64,000 nt of DNA from Heterocephalus glaber (taxonomy: Eukaryota; Chordata; Mammalia; Rodentia; Bathyergidae): the NCBI RefSeq assembly GCF_000247695.1, contig NW_004624795.1, forward strand, positions 9,550,414 to 9,614,413, written 5' to 3'. The translations under genes were made by a program, and so were the position numbers. The notes beneath the pieces are model-generated. The model had not been told where the DNA came from. It saw only the letters and a program-made list of their open reading frames with translations, and did no database searches. Each line of letters opens with the position of its first letter. The stretch's first letter is position 1. Shown piece after piece: positions 1-11,524 of the stretch.

Positions 1-1196
1 AACTGAAATACCTAGGAATCAACCTAACGAAAGATTTTTATGAACAAAACCTCAGTTGCTCGTGAACTACCACAAACCATCAATATGTGGGATCTGTTCC
101 TATTTAAAAGCTTCTTCACAGCAAGAGAAACCACCAACAGTGGGAAGGGACAATACACAACGTGGGAAAAAATTTCACTTGCTGTTCCTCAGACAAAGGT
201 CTGCTATCTAGAATATATAAAGAACTTAAAAACATCAGACCTCCCAAATTTAAAGACCCAGTCCAAAAATGGGCCTCTGAATTGAACAGACATTTCTCAG
301 ACAATGAACTGGAAATACCAAATAAACATATGAAAAAATGTTCAACATCACTCATCATTTGAGAGATGCAAATAAAAACAGCACTGATTCCCCCTCACCC
401 CAGAAAGAATAGCTGCTATCATGAAATCAACCAATAACAAATACTGGTGGGGCTGTGGGGAAAGAGGAACCCTGCTCCACTGCTGGTGGGAGTGTCGACT
501 AGTGCAACCACTGTGGAAATCAGTATGGAGACACCTCAAAAAACTAGAACTGGAAGTCCCATTTGACCCAGCTATTCCCCTGCTGGGTAGCTTCCCCAAA
601 GAATTAAAAGAATCATACCACAGTGATATATGTACATTCATGTTCATAGCAACAAAATTTGTAATAGCTAAAACTTGGAACCAGCCCAATTGCCCATCAA
701 TTGGAGACTAGATAAAGAAAATGTGGTGGGTTTTTTTTTTAATAAAATGGAGTACTACTCAGCCATAAAAAGTGAGAAATTAGAGACATTTATAACTAAA
801 TGGCTGCACATTGAGGTGATACTCTTAAGTGAAATAAATATGACACCCATGTGTAAAGACTGAATAGTTTCTCTAGTGTGAGAAACTGAAAGTGTAAGGA
901 CTAAAAGGTATAATAAATAATGTGAAATAGGAAGAAAAGGGGCAAAAGGGAAAGGGAGGTGGGAGGGGTATTGGAAAAGAAAGAAGGGAATGGAATCAAT
1001 ATGAGAAAATGGAAAAATGGTAACAAAGTCTTTGTATATAGAGAGGGATGGAGGGGTTGAAGGGAGGGAAGGGTAATGGGGAAAAAAATAAGAACCAAAA
1101 GAGATTATGTAAAGGTGCAAATTTCCAATGATGAATGTAACTGTATTGTATACCTAAAATGTACCAATAAAATTAATAAAAATATTAAAATCCTAA
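1..1196 (+). mobile_element. LINE-1 3' end (ORF2 C-terminus and 3' UTR), truncated by window edge
   Basis: Sense-strand L1 remnant. Reading frames in 40-285, 162-362, 421-711 and 675-863 shift between frames but together resemble the C-terminal part of L1 ORF2p, including a Cys/His-type stretch (WWGCGERGTLLHCWWEC, about 447-500). The same protein segments recur in the antisense L1 at 16.4-17.2 kb, which confirms the assignment. The ORF2 stop lies near 861-863. The 3' UTR carries a purine-rich tract (about 920-1090) and ends with an AATAAAATTAATAAAAA-like tail. The frameshifts make it non-coding today. The 5' part lies outside the window, so its full length and target duplication cannot be judged. 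Confidence 0.92.
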
Positions 1197-1440
1197 GTAT
1201 AGTTTCAATGATTTTTCAAACTGTGAAGTATTATTTAGACATTATTACTATACTAAACAGTATATACTTGTGACACAATGGTTCAGATGCAATTACCAAC
1301 ATCAAAGTGCTTAAATTTACATTCAATCCTAGATCTTCTGAGACAAACATTAATGCTCATTTATTGATTTGTTATTTTTGTTATTCTTTTTTAGAAATAT
1401 TTTAATACTAATTAAGGAGAAATTATTTCAAAAGGATATC

Positions 1441-1697
1441 ACAAAAGGGGCAAAGAAGGGCAAGTGGGAGGGGTAGGGGAAAAGAAAAAAGGGAATGGAA
1501 TTAATATGAGAAAATGGAAAAATGGTAACAAAGTCTTTGTACATAGGGAGGGATGGAGGGGTTGAAGGGAGGGCAGGGGAATGGGGAAAAGTAAGAACCA
1601 AGAGAGATTATGTAAAGGTGCAAATTTCCAATGATGAATGTCATTATATTGTAAACCTAAAACGTAGCAATAAAATTAATTTAAAAAGATAAAAAGG
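1441..1697 (+). mobile_element. L1 3' UTR fragment, 5'-truncated copy
   Basis: This segment repeats the purine-rich 3' UTR and tail of the L1 at 920-1190, including the shared motifs 'gaatggaattaatatgagaa' and 'caatgatgaatgtcattat'. It holds no ORF2 sequence and is best read as a severely 5'-truncated L1 insertion of the same family. The flanks 'aaaaggatat' and 'aaaaggaaatat' may be a decayed target duplication. Confidence 0.88.
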
Positions 1698-2848
1698 AAA
1701 TATAACTGAGTATATTTTCCTAATATAGAATATGTCCTAAATTACATATGGAGGTGACAGTGGAAAATAGAGGACCTCACAATATAAATAAAGGAAGTAA
1801 AAGAAAAGACAATGAATAATAAAATTCAATTATAAAATTCTATATGATATTCTGCTTAATGTAAAGATGAGGAATCATTTAGATTTAAGCCTAAAGACAA
1901 ACCTATACTCCTTTTCCAATTAATGCTAGGTGTATACAAATTTTTATTATAATACCTAAGTCATGCAATCCCATAGCATAGGTCAACCTTTTATGGCCTG
2001 AAATGTCAGGCATTTTTTATGTGTAACATAAATGAGACAAAGGCAATAGCCTAAATACCTATATGCATACATAAATATAGCCCATAGTCATGTACAATTC
2101 ACTCACATTCTCATGAAAGCTTTTGCTTGTCCACAGCAGTGCTGAAGGTCAACAAGGCCAGTGCCTCAAGACTTTGGGCATTCATTACTAAAGAAGCAAC
2201 TTTAATGACCTTATCAATGTATTCCACATTTTGTCCTCAGGTAGATCATTTCTCACTCTCCTGGCATAGTGGAGGTAAATGTTGCTGGTGTAAATAGGAA
2301 AAAACAGATAATCTAGGTTTAATATTACATCTCCATAGAATGCATTTTTGTGATAGCACCAGATTTATATCTTTGCTTACTTGTATTGATTCATAGTAAA
2401 ACTAACTTGGGAATTTTGGATTAACATAGAGCGTTCTAAAGAACAAGAACTAAGTAATTTCTAGAAAAAAATTAATAAATTTGGGAGTCAAGTGGATATG
2501 TCATTCAGAAAATTGCCCACTCTTAATCTTATTTTAAATTCTTAATAAAATAATAGTAGAGGGGCAGCCATTTTGGAGAGCTGTGATGAAATTCTTGCTT
2601 AGAGCCTCAGGGTCCTCCTGTGACAGACACAGAAGGTAAGAAATTTGGCTCACCTGAGCCAGCATTTTTCAAAGTACGTTCCACCATATGCTCTCTGGAA
2701 ATAATATCCAGTGGTAAATGAATTTGAGAAGCTCTGCATAATATATTTCTCCTGTAAAGATTTATACTATAATTTGAATATCAAAGGAATAGAAAATCTT
2801 ATAATAGGAAATCTATTTAATGTTAAGGAGAATAGAGCACGATAGTTT
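1698..2848. other. Anonymous AT-rich sequence
   Basis: No gene, RNA or confident repeat was recognised. A stretch near 2664-2755 ('tttttcaaagtacgttccac') faintly resembles the end of a hAT-Charlie MITE, but the match is too weak to call. Confidence 0.4.
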
Positions 2849-2864
2849 AAAATATCATATTCTG

Positions 2865-2944
2865 GGGCTGGGGATTTAGCTCAGTGGTGCTGCCACCTGC
2901 CCCACAAGCGCAAGGATCAGAGTTTGGTCCCTGGTACCAAAAAT
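2865..2944 (+). repeat. ID-type SINE (tRNA-Ala derived) with 16-bp target duplication
   Basis: The sequence starts 'gggctggggatttagctcag', which holds a pol III A-box-like core, followed by a degraded B box ('gtttggtccc') and a short A-rich tail. The 16-bp flanks aaaatatcatattctg at 2849-2864 and 2945-2960 are identical, showing L1-mediated retroposition and a fairly recent insertion. Confidence 0.95.
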
Positions 2945-2979
2945 AAAATATCATATTCTGTAGAAGAGATGAGTTGGTT

Positions 2980-3135
2980 TGGAGCCCAGGTTTATATCTT
3001 AGTAGTTCCGAGATCTTGACCTAGCTACTTCTCCATGTCTGTTTTCTTAATGATTAAAATTATGAATACGTCAAGCAATATTCTCTTGATAATTTCAATG
3101 AGTTAATATGTATGGAAAATACAGTATCTGACACA
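2980..3135 (-). repeat. MIR SINE, antisense, old
   Basis: The order 'gagcccaggtttatat ... gatcttgacctagctact ... gtctgttttcttaatgatta' followed by 'atgagttaatatgtatg' follows the reverse complement of the mammalian MIR consensus. It is diverged and its edges are approximate. Confidence 0.6.
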
Positions 3136-3170
3136 TTATAAACAGTACAGAATTTCTCAGCATTTCTCAG

Positions 3171-3452
3171 ATTTTTTTTTCATTTACATATTTTATTTGG
3201 AAATGTGTATTCCAGTACAGTGAAACTAAACTTCAGACAATGGATGTCATTAGTTTAACTATCATCAGTTTATTATAAAAGAGACATGGAAATTATTTAC
3301 ATGATGAAAGACTGCAGAACTTCAGAGGAATGGGCAGCATTGTGATGCCATTTCAACAGTGATTTACTTCACTCCAAATATTTTCCAAGAACATCACCAT
3401 TTCTAAATAAGAAATAATCCTTGTCTAGAACTACTTTGGTGCCTCCATATTC
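3171..3452 (-). pseudogene. HSPE1P: HSPE1 processed pseudogene, 3' part (codons 75-102, 3' UTR, poly-A)
   Basis: Read on the minus strand, 3452 down to 3369 encodes the C-terminal end of the 10-kDa mitochondrial chaperonin HSP10 (EYGGTKVVLDKDYFLFRNGD, then VLGKYLE and a stop at 3369-3371), about residues 75 to 102 of the 102-residue protein. One Asp codon of the usual LDDKD is missing. An HSPE1-like 3' UTR follows down to about 3181, with an AATAAA-type signal on the minus strand, and the T run at 3172-3180 is the poly-A tail. There is no intron. The functional protein caps HSP60 in the mitochondrial matrix; this copy is dead because its 5' half is inverted (3453-3740). A reading frame running through the junction to 3593 is an artefact of the rearrangement. 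Confidence 0.95.
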
Positions 3453-3740
3453 TTTTTGCTGTGGCAGCGGACAGCGGAATCTAAGGTCCAGGGCAGCAGC
3501 CATGGCAGGACAGTCATTTAGGAAGTTTCTCCTGCTGTTTGACTGAGTATTGGTTGAAAGGAGCACAGCCGAAACTGTCACCAAAGGAGGCATTATGCTT
3601 CCAGAAAAATCTCAAGGCAAAGTACTGTAGGCAACTGTGGTAGCTGTGGGATCGGGCTCTAAGGGAAAGGATGGAGAGATTCAGCCAGTGAGTGTGAAAG
3701 TTGGAAACAAAGTTCTTCTTCCAGAATATGGAGGCATGTA
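3453..3740 (+). pseudogene. HSPE1P: HSPE1 processed pseudogene, inverted 5' part (5' UTR and codons 1-78)
   Basis: On the plus strand a 5' UTR-like stretch (about 3462-3501) leads to ATG at 3502. The frame continues without indels to codon 78 at 3733-3735 and reads as HSP10, for example MAGQSFRKFLLLFD, then KGGIMLPEKSQGKVL and KVLLPEYGG. There are two premature stops: CGA to TGA at codon 15 (3544-3546) and CAG to TAG at codon 43 (3628-3630). The segment ends where the oppositely oriented 3' segment begins in the mRNA, and both share 'gaatatggaggc', so the two halves meet head to head. The flanks 'tcagattt' at 3167-3174 and 3741-3748 fit a short target duplication. The arrangement is that expected of twin priming during L1-mediated retroposition. 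Confidence 0.95.
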
Positions 3741-3748
3741 TCAGATTT

Positions 3749-5104
3749 AACTGAATATGTGTGTTGTGTGTTTGTGCATGTGTGTGTACCTCTCAGTAAC
3801 CTAAAAACCATAGTTCTGTTCACTCACAGTGTAATGGACAGGTGAGATAACAATTCAGATCTCCTTCATCCCTCTCTAGTCCTGATCTGCAACGGCATTA
3901 TACTTTCCAACTAGCTGGCCTTTGGAACTAAATCAACTTTCTGGTTTTAGGTCTTCCTATTTTCTATAGGTTGCAAGTGAGGCGCAGTAGGCTGTTTGTA
4001 TCATTTAAACCTTTAAAAGGTTCATTATCACTGATATAGGCAGTCAACTGGCCTTTCTCAATTTCATTATCCCTTAAATTTTGAAACTGTACACTTTTAT
4101 GGATGTGCGATAACTTGAAGTGTTCCTGATTTAAAATCTTCTATGAATTTGCCACGAGGACTTGACAATATTGCTCAGTAATGGAGAAAGCAAAGCTGTG
4201 TCTATAAAGTTTACAAAAAAAAGTTCTAGCCTTTTTATTGTACATATAATTGGAAAGAAAAGAAATCTGAGTGTTCTTTCTAAAGAAAATTTTAAAAATA
4301 CAAAGCTATTTAAGTTCTAGTTTTAGTGGATGTTTTTTTAATGTTTTCTCATCGTCTAGCTGCTTTCTTGCTTTTCTGATATTGTAACTGCTTGTAGTGT
4401 ACCTGAGAAGCAGGCTTCAAAAATAAATCTTCAGCTTTTAATAGAAACAAAGGAAGTTGTTGCCCTGGAAACAGGAACCACATAAAGTCTTCACACAACA
4501 CTTTCATCTCTAACAGTTCCCTTCCACTTCTGTAGGTTTGTACCGAAGTAACATGGAGAATGGAGCTCTGCTGTTGGACCCTTTCAATAAAAGAATTCAT
4601 TGAAATTCTCACTGGAATTGGGCTATTTCATGTGGGAACCTAATGACATATCGAATATGTTTGTTGTGAATGGAAAAATTGTAGATTCGTGAAGATGAAT
4701 CCCATTTGGCCATATGGCTAAGTCCAGGTAAACATCTGCTCCTTAACACTGTGTTCATGGAAAGTGAATTTGAGGAAGCCTCATATCTCAGATGATAAAA
4801 GAATGAAATCTGTGGAAATGGAAATCTGCCACATGTCTTCTCCTACGCATTCCCTTTTGCTTCAGTTCTCAGATATGATCACATGCAATATATGATAGCA
4901 TAATTAATTGATAATAATTAGATATCAAAATCATCTTAATAGACAGAACATGAAAGAGTTAGTACAGATTATCATTCCTTTTATTATCCAGGATTTTGCA
5001 TTATTGCTTCAAACTGAAGAAACTGTAAGTCTGAAATTCAACTATTTTGTAAGTGCCACCTCTTCCATAGTCTATCATATGCCTGTAGTTAGAGTCAATT
5101 CATT
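3749..5104. other. Anonymous sequence
   Basis: A short GT-rich stretch lies at 3756-3788. An 87-codon frame on the minus strand (4349-4612) has no recognisable domain or family resemblance. No gene or confident repeat was identified. Confidence 0.4.
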
Positions 5105-5245
5105 CATAGATTAATTCATTTGTGAAAATGGACCCTCCATGTGCCTATTGGGCTTGCTATAGTCAAAGTAAGACAGCACATGGCCAGTGCTTTGAAGAGT
5201 TTACAATGTAGGTTAAAAATCAGATAAGACATAAACATGAAGAAC
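5105..5245 (-). repeat. L2 LINE 3' end, antisense, old
   Basis: The order 'ttaattcatttgtg ... catgtgcctattgggc ... tttgaagagtttacaatgtag ... cagataagacataaac' follows the reverse complement of the L2 3' end (tail, then 'gtgccaggc', then 'gagcttacattctag'). It is highly diverged. Confidence 0.55.
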
Positions 5246-5584
5246 TTTAAACATTCAAGAGCAAAATGACCTTTATAGATATTTATCTAGGAATTCTTCT
5301 AATTTTATACACCAGAAATCAAGAGATTTACTCCCTCTGTAGCCCACCAAAGCAATGTCATCTTCTTAATTCAACTTTGTGTGCAACATTCTAACCCATT
5401 CCTTCTTCTGTGAAATCCTTTTTCCCCTCTACATCCAGGCTTTTCGTATTTTCATCAAGTCAACGAATGCTCAGGTCCCCATGTGATGCTAGACACTATG
5501 CTAGTTTCTAGAAATTTGAGAAATGAGAAAGAATTTATAATCTACGGGTTCAGGCCAACTTTGAAATACTACTCATTACATCTA

Positions 5585-5790
5585 CAGTTGCTGCTTGACT
5601 TATGGAAGGTTACTCCTCTGTGAACCCATCTTAGGGCAAAACTACTGTAAGTCAAAAGTTTATATAATATACTTACTGAGCACTGTAACTTAACAACAAT
5701 GTATCCTATAGATTGTGGGTTGTTTACCTTATGAATGCCTGGCTTATTGGGATCTATGACTAGCTGCTGCTTTCTGAGCATTTACATCCT
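5585..5790. mobile_element. TcMar-Tigger-type nonautonomous DNA transposon remnant
   Basis: Segments such as 'gcttgacttatggaaggtta', 'tgaacccatcttagggcaaa' and 'actgtaagtcaaaag' follow the pattern of Tigger-derived MITEs, whose ends carry 'cgacttacgatggggtta' and 'atcgtaagtcgaaaa'. CpG-rich positions have decayed to TG/CA as expected for an old copy. A related copy in the other orientation lies at 58684-59016. Confidence 0.6.
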
Positions 5791-6089
5791 GAGAAAGAAT
5801 CATACAGGATTGTGCTAACCCAGGAAAAGAACAAAATTTACAACTCTTAAGTATGGTCTCTACAGAGTGAATATGGCTTTTACACCATCCAAACATGAAA
5901 ACAATTTTAAGCTAAACCATAGTGTGTGGGAGACCATCCGTAATTAAATGATTGTACAGTTTTTCCAACACTGCTACAGAGAAATCTTTCAAGAATCAAA
6001 TATTATCATAGAAACCCCTTGCTTGAAAAGGTCTTCCAGCTATACATACTGTGGCCTATAAAGTTATATTAGTTCTCACCATTTCTACT

Positions 6090-6480
6090 CCTCAGTACCT
6101 TTTTCAAGCCCACTAAATTACTAACACCCATAAACTAGTCACTCATTCTACTATGCTTGTATTTTAGACACTCGTTCCTGGATCTGGAATGTTTAATCCT
6201 ATTTGTCTCACTGGGAATCTCTTACTTTTCACTCATCTTCATAACCAATTCTACCCATCCTCTTGGCCCCTAAAATACCTCCTTAATTTCTCAGTCAAAC
6301 TGAGAAACTCCTTTTTCTATATCACCAGGTTTATTGTGCATATTCTTACACCTCAGTATCTTCCACCAAGCATTAAAATTGTGTACAACTTTAGTCTACT
6401 CTTAAACTGTAAGCTCTCTGCACATCATGAATAAAGGTTCCACACTTAAGTAGACATATAGTACATATTGGTGACTGAAG
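6090..6480 (+). repeat. L2 LINE 3' region, sense, old
   Basis: The order 'cctggatctggaatgttt ... tactcttaaactgtaagctc ... gacatatagtacatattgg' follows the sense L2 3' end (CCTGGAATG, then ACTGTAAGCTCC, then CACATAGTAGGTGCTC). The 81-codon frame at 6189-6434 is not L2 protein and is likely fortuitous. Confidence 0.6.
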
Positions 6481-6834
6481 GAACAGGTGAAAAAAATGTT
6501 TGATCAGAATTCAGTACTAGTGTGGAAACTTGAGCTGTAGAAGAAAAGATAGGATCTGTCACAAAACTGTTACTGTGTGGTGGTGGCTGTGTTGTAATAT
6601 TTTTTGAAGTTTCATTAAAAAGTATGGAAGTGGGTTGCAAATGATCACTATTTTCAGTTCTGCCCCTTCCAAACCTCCCTGGGATTCCATTGCTACAAAT
6701 TAAGTTTAGTTTATGGATTCGGGAGCGAAAAATCTCTTCACTCCTCCAAGAAAATTGGGGACTCCTTTTGTTCAGGTAAACGTTGCTTTATGCAATCATT
6801 TCTTAGCATAAATTATATTCAAATACAAGGTTTT

Positions 6835-6889
6835 TTGATACCTTGTGCTTGCAAAGCAGGTGCAGTGCCAGTGAGCTAAATCCCCACCA
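6835..6889 (-). repeat. Partial ID SINE, antisense, internally deleted
   Basis: The T-rich start (6831-6838) and 'cttgcaaagcagg...gtgagctaaatcccca' match the ID family on the minus strand, but the B-box region 'ggatcgaactcagg' is missing. 'attcaaat' flanks it at 6827-6834 and 6889-6896, a plausible 8-bp remnant of the target duplication. Confidence 0.75.
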
Positions 6890-7427
6890 TTCAAATCTAG
6901 ATTAATGTTTAGTATTCATATAGCAGAGTTAAGAGTATAATTAATCCATTTTTAGTGGGCATTATAAGGTTTTGCTACACTGCAGTTCAAGACCTGGTTG
7001 GAAATGAAATGTGTAATTTTTAAGGATTCTGGTGAAAGAGCAAAAACATCTCTGTGAATTACATCTGTCAATTCTAGTGCAGAATCCAAGGGATGATGCT
7101 ATGGCTTGAGAAAATGGATAAAAGCAGGCAAGAAATATGAGTCAGAGTAGAATGCGAATGCGTAGAATCAGCTTACTGTAAAGAGAGCACATCATGTTTA
7201 GCTTTTGTTATGGAATCACTATTGAACACTGGTCCTAAAAATCTGAAATCCCTCAAACTTCTTGTCACCTACAAAAATGTTTGTTACAAGCCCAAATTGA
7301 CAGTTTCCCACATTTCTCCTAAAATTAGGGAATCAGATCTAAATCAAGAAAATGATCTCAGCTTTTCCTCCTCTCTGGGAATTCACCCCACCCATACTGT
7401 TCAACCAGCCCTGGCTTGGTGTGTTCA

Positions 7428-7880
7428 TTCCTAGGTTTCTGTAACAAATTACCGTGAACTTTGTGGGCTAAAACAGCAGAAACTTATTTTCTCCCATTTC
7501 TGGAGACCAGAAGTCCAAATCAAAGCATGTGCACAGCCATGCTTCTTCCTGGGGCTCTAGAGAATCTATTCCTTGCCTCTTCCAGAGTCTAGAGCCACCA
7601 GGGGTTTGTTGGTATACCCTAATCTCTGCCTCCACAGTCAGGTGGCTCCTTCCTATTCCATGTCAACACTCTCTCTTTGTCTCTCTTATAAGGACACATT
7701 TAGGACTCACAAAATAACCTAGAATAAGCTCCCAAAGGACTTTTAAGACTCTTAGCTATGTCTTTTGGCAAGTAAAATAATATTCATTCTTTTGCTCTCC
7801 AAGGTAATATTTATAGCTTCTGATGATTAGAATGTGAACATAACTTTTCCTATGTGGCTACTATTCAGTCCACTACTTCC
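7428..7880 (-). mobile_element. ERVL-MaLR (MLT1/MST-like) LTR, antisense
   Basis: Starts with 'ctgtaacaaattaccgtgaa' and 'gggctaaaacagcagaaact', then 'ttctggagaccagaagtcca', 'ctcttataaggacaca' and 'tattcagtccacta'. This is the reverse complement of a MaLR LTR from its 3' end (polyadenylation region) to its 5' end. No internal region or partner LTR is seen, so it is a solo LTR. Short frames across it (7210-7434, 7529-7717) are fortuitous. Confidence 0.75.
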
Positions 7881-10800
7881 AGAGTGGTTGCTAGAGTGAA
7901 GGACATCATGTGGATGATGGTTGCTTCTGTGGAGCACATTGTAATGCTCACATTGGACCAGTGGCCTTTTATCCCACATCATCATGAGAACTTCATGATT
8001 TATGAACTTCATCCTGGGCACAAGTCACAAAGGCATATTTTGACCACTAGTCATTTGGAACTGAATGGATCTTAAATAGAATATTCAGGCTGTATGTTAA
8101 TTAAAGTTTCCTAGAATAACTTTTCCTTTTAGTGTCCCTAATCTGCTATTATCTATACATTGGCTGGCATCTGATATACCTGGCATTGCAGATATTCTTG
8201 TCTTTTTGTGTTACTCTGTCTGTTGTTATTTTCTTCTTTCTGGATGAGAATTATTGATTACTAGCTACTCTTCAATCACAGGTGACATTGTCTTCCTCTT
8301 TCTTATCAAACACACTCACTATACACGCAGAAATTACTGAGGAATTCATTGATTTTTGTATGTTTAAATATCTTGGGTAGCTTCCCTAAAATTATTTGGA
8401 AGAGTTTCTTCTTTGAAATCTTATATTGGGAAGGGACATAAAGAGTAAGTCAGAGCTATCAGAATCCTTCCCACTGCACACATATTAATAGCTAATGGAT
8501 AGCTTTGTAAGTATCTTTCCTTTTTTTTCCTGCTATTTAGTGGATGTGAGGTTCAGTCTTTCAACTAGATAAATTTAATTCAAAGAGAACTAAACAAATA
8601 AAGCAGCAAAAACTTGGAGTAGTGATTGCTAAAAATCAGTTTATAGACATTAGGCATCTTTAAAACATATAATTAGCATTCAGAATAATTTCACAATGTA
8701 TCTGATTTGTGGTTTATAGAAAATTAAGCACTTTCATTATATGTGGACATTCACATATATTTTTTTCTAATTTAGTACAGTATTATGAGAACGACTTTGT
8801 TGTGATGAGCATTTCCTTAGAAAAAATTTACTCTGGCCACAAGAGAAATACTATCAATCCAGAAGACTGATGAGAAGACCAAAAAAGCACTTTGTTACTT
8901 CAACATGTCGTGTTTATTTCCATTCAAAGATGCAGTCATTTTAACAAATTGCAGAGTAGACATTAAACAGAGTAATGATGTTTCCATAAATTGTTCCTCA
9001 TCAATTGATCTGCTTCCTTTGAGTGATCTGATGCGGCATTAAAAGCACCTATTTGCGGCTTCTCCCACCTGCCTAGTGAGACCAGACTTGAGAGGAAACA
9101 GTGAGGATGGAAACAAGGGAAGGAAGACAAAGGTAAAACATGAGCAAGCGTTTGGGTGCTGAGACTTCAAAATCTAAATCCAAAATTTAATGCAGGTAAC
9201 ACAAGCAAAACTATAGATTTTCATAGATATCAAAACAGAGAATGCATGTTACAAAGAGGACAAAAATTAAAAACCGAAGTAGACAAGGAAGTTCTGGGTT
9301 AAGCCAATAGCAGCCAATAAGAGACTAGTGTTGGGCAACAGTGATTCTATCCAGTAGGCACCCTCAGTTTCTCCTAAGAAGAATGAATACAAGGGAAGTA
9401 CATGTTTATTTGGGAACCTTTTTTCTACTCATATGTGTCGATGCCAGTGGCTCCTAATTCACAAACCAGCCATTACCAGCTCACAGAACTTCATGACAAG
9501 GACTATACCAGTAACAAAGCAGAAAGACTCATAGGCCTGGAGTATTTCTACAACTTCTCTTTTATTTGCCACGTCTACAAACTATGACACCATGAAATTT
9601 AACCATTGCAAAGCATTTGCTTCCAGACAAACACAGATTACTCTCTTAAACTTCCTGTGATGAGGAAGTTTGTCTAATTTTTTTTCTCTAAAATAGTGGT
9701 TTCACCATCTTCAAACCAACCAAAAGTTCTCTGGTTTTGATATTCAGACAGATCACCTGGAAAGTAGTTGATGAGAAAAAAGCATTGTGGCTTATTTTAA
9801 GGGGTATTTTTCATTTCTCTTTATGATAATTTCAAACAATACTCTTATTATGTAGACCTTCACCAAATAAATTGTCAATAATATAGCTGAATATTTTAAT
9901 AGAGTAACAAGTTCATAACAGAATATTTCTTCTGCAGATATTTCTGAACATCGCAAAGGTACATGACTCAAAGAAGCACGTTGAAATAATACGTCCTACA
10001 GAGTACATACTTTCTTTTGATTGAAAAACAAGAGTCTAGAAAATGGTCTCCTATGACACCAGAGTGGAATTTGCATAGAATCAACTTAATAAATTCTAAT
10101 GTACAGTGACATTTTCACTAGGTACTTGACAATTTGCCCTCCAGTTAGCAGTAAGACGTTGGTAACATGAAATGAACCTTGTTGAAAGTGTTGTAAGAAC
10201 CACAGCAATGACAGATCATGATACATCCTAAAGTGCTGAGGTAAGCAGAACAAAGAATATGTTTTCTCAAAAGAATCACCAGAGGAATAGATTAATTATA
10301 TATCAAGAAGTTGGAATTGGCTCTAATTTTTACCAACAATTTTTGAATCAGTTTTATAGAACTTTAAATGTTCTTTTCTACACTACTTTTTGGAATCTGG
10401 TTTTGATTAGAATAGGAAGTTGGAATATAAAATCTTAAGAGGAAATACACTACTTTTTCATATTATACCTGGACTCAATGAATCTGAAAACACCTGGATA
10501 TCTTATATCCAAGAAATACGTGGATTGAGCTTACAGGTAGATTAAAAATGCCTATCAGCAACAAGCATGCATCCATAATATTAGCAGTCTCAAACCAAAT
10601 AGAGGATTGTACGAAGAATATTGATGGTCAACAAGAAATACTAAAACTTATTACTGAAGCTTTGATTGACCCTTTCAGCCCTCTCCTAGGCATCAAACAA
10701 GTATTTTCTACCCCATTTTCATCAGCTATCCTCATGATGCTCCAGAACTCATCTTATACATATCTTCCTTGTCTTTACAGGAGGGGAAAATAAGCTAGAT

Positions 10801-11285
10801 ATTTTTGCTAAAGATTAATATTCTTAAATGCCAATAAATATAATTGGTCATTATAATAAAAACTACTATAACAATTGTATCTCAATACACCAAACAGATC
10901 AGTTAGCCTTAGTGTGTGATGTTTAGATGAAGGATAACATGGTCACACATGAATACCTTACTTATCTCATTTTATAGTGCAGTGAGATAACTTCTTTTAG
11001 CAATAAAAATGTAAATATTTTATGGCAAATATTTTAATGATTTAGGCTTAAATTTCACTAGTAATTAAAAGTAAATGAAGGCAAACTACATAGCAACATA
11101 AAGACAATCACCTCTAAGTCTAAAATGCAGTGTTACAATTAATATGGGAAACACTTTTATCTTTATAAACTTTTTACATTTCCTATAACATGACCTATTA
11201 AAATAACTCTTTCATCCACAGAGAGAACTCAGTGCAGGAGTGTTGGTCACAAGGAAATGTCAAAAGCTTTGGAAACACATAAAAC
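7881..11285. other. Anonymous AT-rich sequence
   Basis: No gene or confident repeat was recognised in this 3.4-kb interval. Frames of 64 and 73 codons (minus 7827-8021, plus 7854-8075) and of 81 codons (plus 10548-10793) overlap or stand alone without recognisable domains. Ancient repeats beyond visual recognition are likely. Confidence 0.4.
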
Positions 11286-11356
11286 AAGGCAGGGATTTAG
11301 GTCAGTGGTTCTGCCATCTGCTTTGCAAGAGCAAGGTCCCAAGTTTGATCTCCAGT
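11286..11356 (+). repeat. ID SINE, sense, with microsatellite tail
   Basis: 'gcagggatttaggtcagtgg', 'ttctgccatctgctttgc' and 'agtttgatctccagta' match the ID family core. The copy runs directly into the GAAA tract at 11357-11524, which occupies the position of its poly-A tail. The flanks 'aaaacaa' (11281-11287 and 11523-11529) are a weak candidate target duplication. Confidence 0.9.
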
Positions 11357-11360
11357 ATGA

Positions 11361-11428
<68 letters not shown>

Positions 11429-11524
11429 GAAAGAGAGAGAGAAAGAAAGAAAGAAAGAGAAAGAGAGAGAGAAAGAAAGAAAGAAAGAAAGAAAGAAGGA
11501 AAAAGAAGGAAAGAAAGAAAGAAA
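11357..11524 (+). repeat. (GAAA)n microsatellite with GAGA interruptions
   Basis: About 165 bases of GAAA repeats with two short GAGAGA blocks. It produces long Lys/Glu/Arg or Phe/Leu/Ser frames on both strands (11240-11585), which are repeat artefacts. It most likely grew from the A-rich tail of the adjoining ID SINE. Confidence 0.97.

Noticed and set aside
2865..2944. A tRNA gene, suggested by A- and B-box-like motifs
   Set aside because: It is an ID SINE: it has an A-rich tail and a perfect target duplication and no cloverleaf-competent sequence. The same applies to the other ID copies.
3369..3593. A 74-codon frame as a novel small protein
   Set aside because: Only the C-terminal third is HSP10. 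The rest is the opposite strand of the inverted HSPE1 5' segment.
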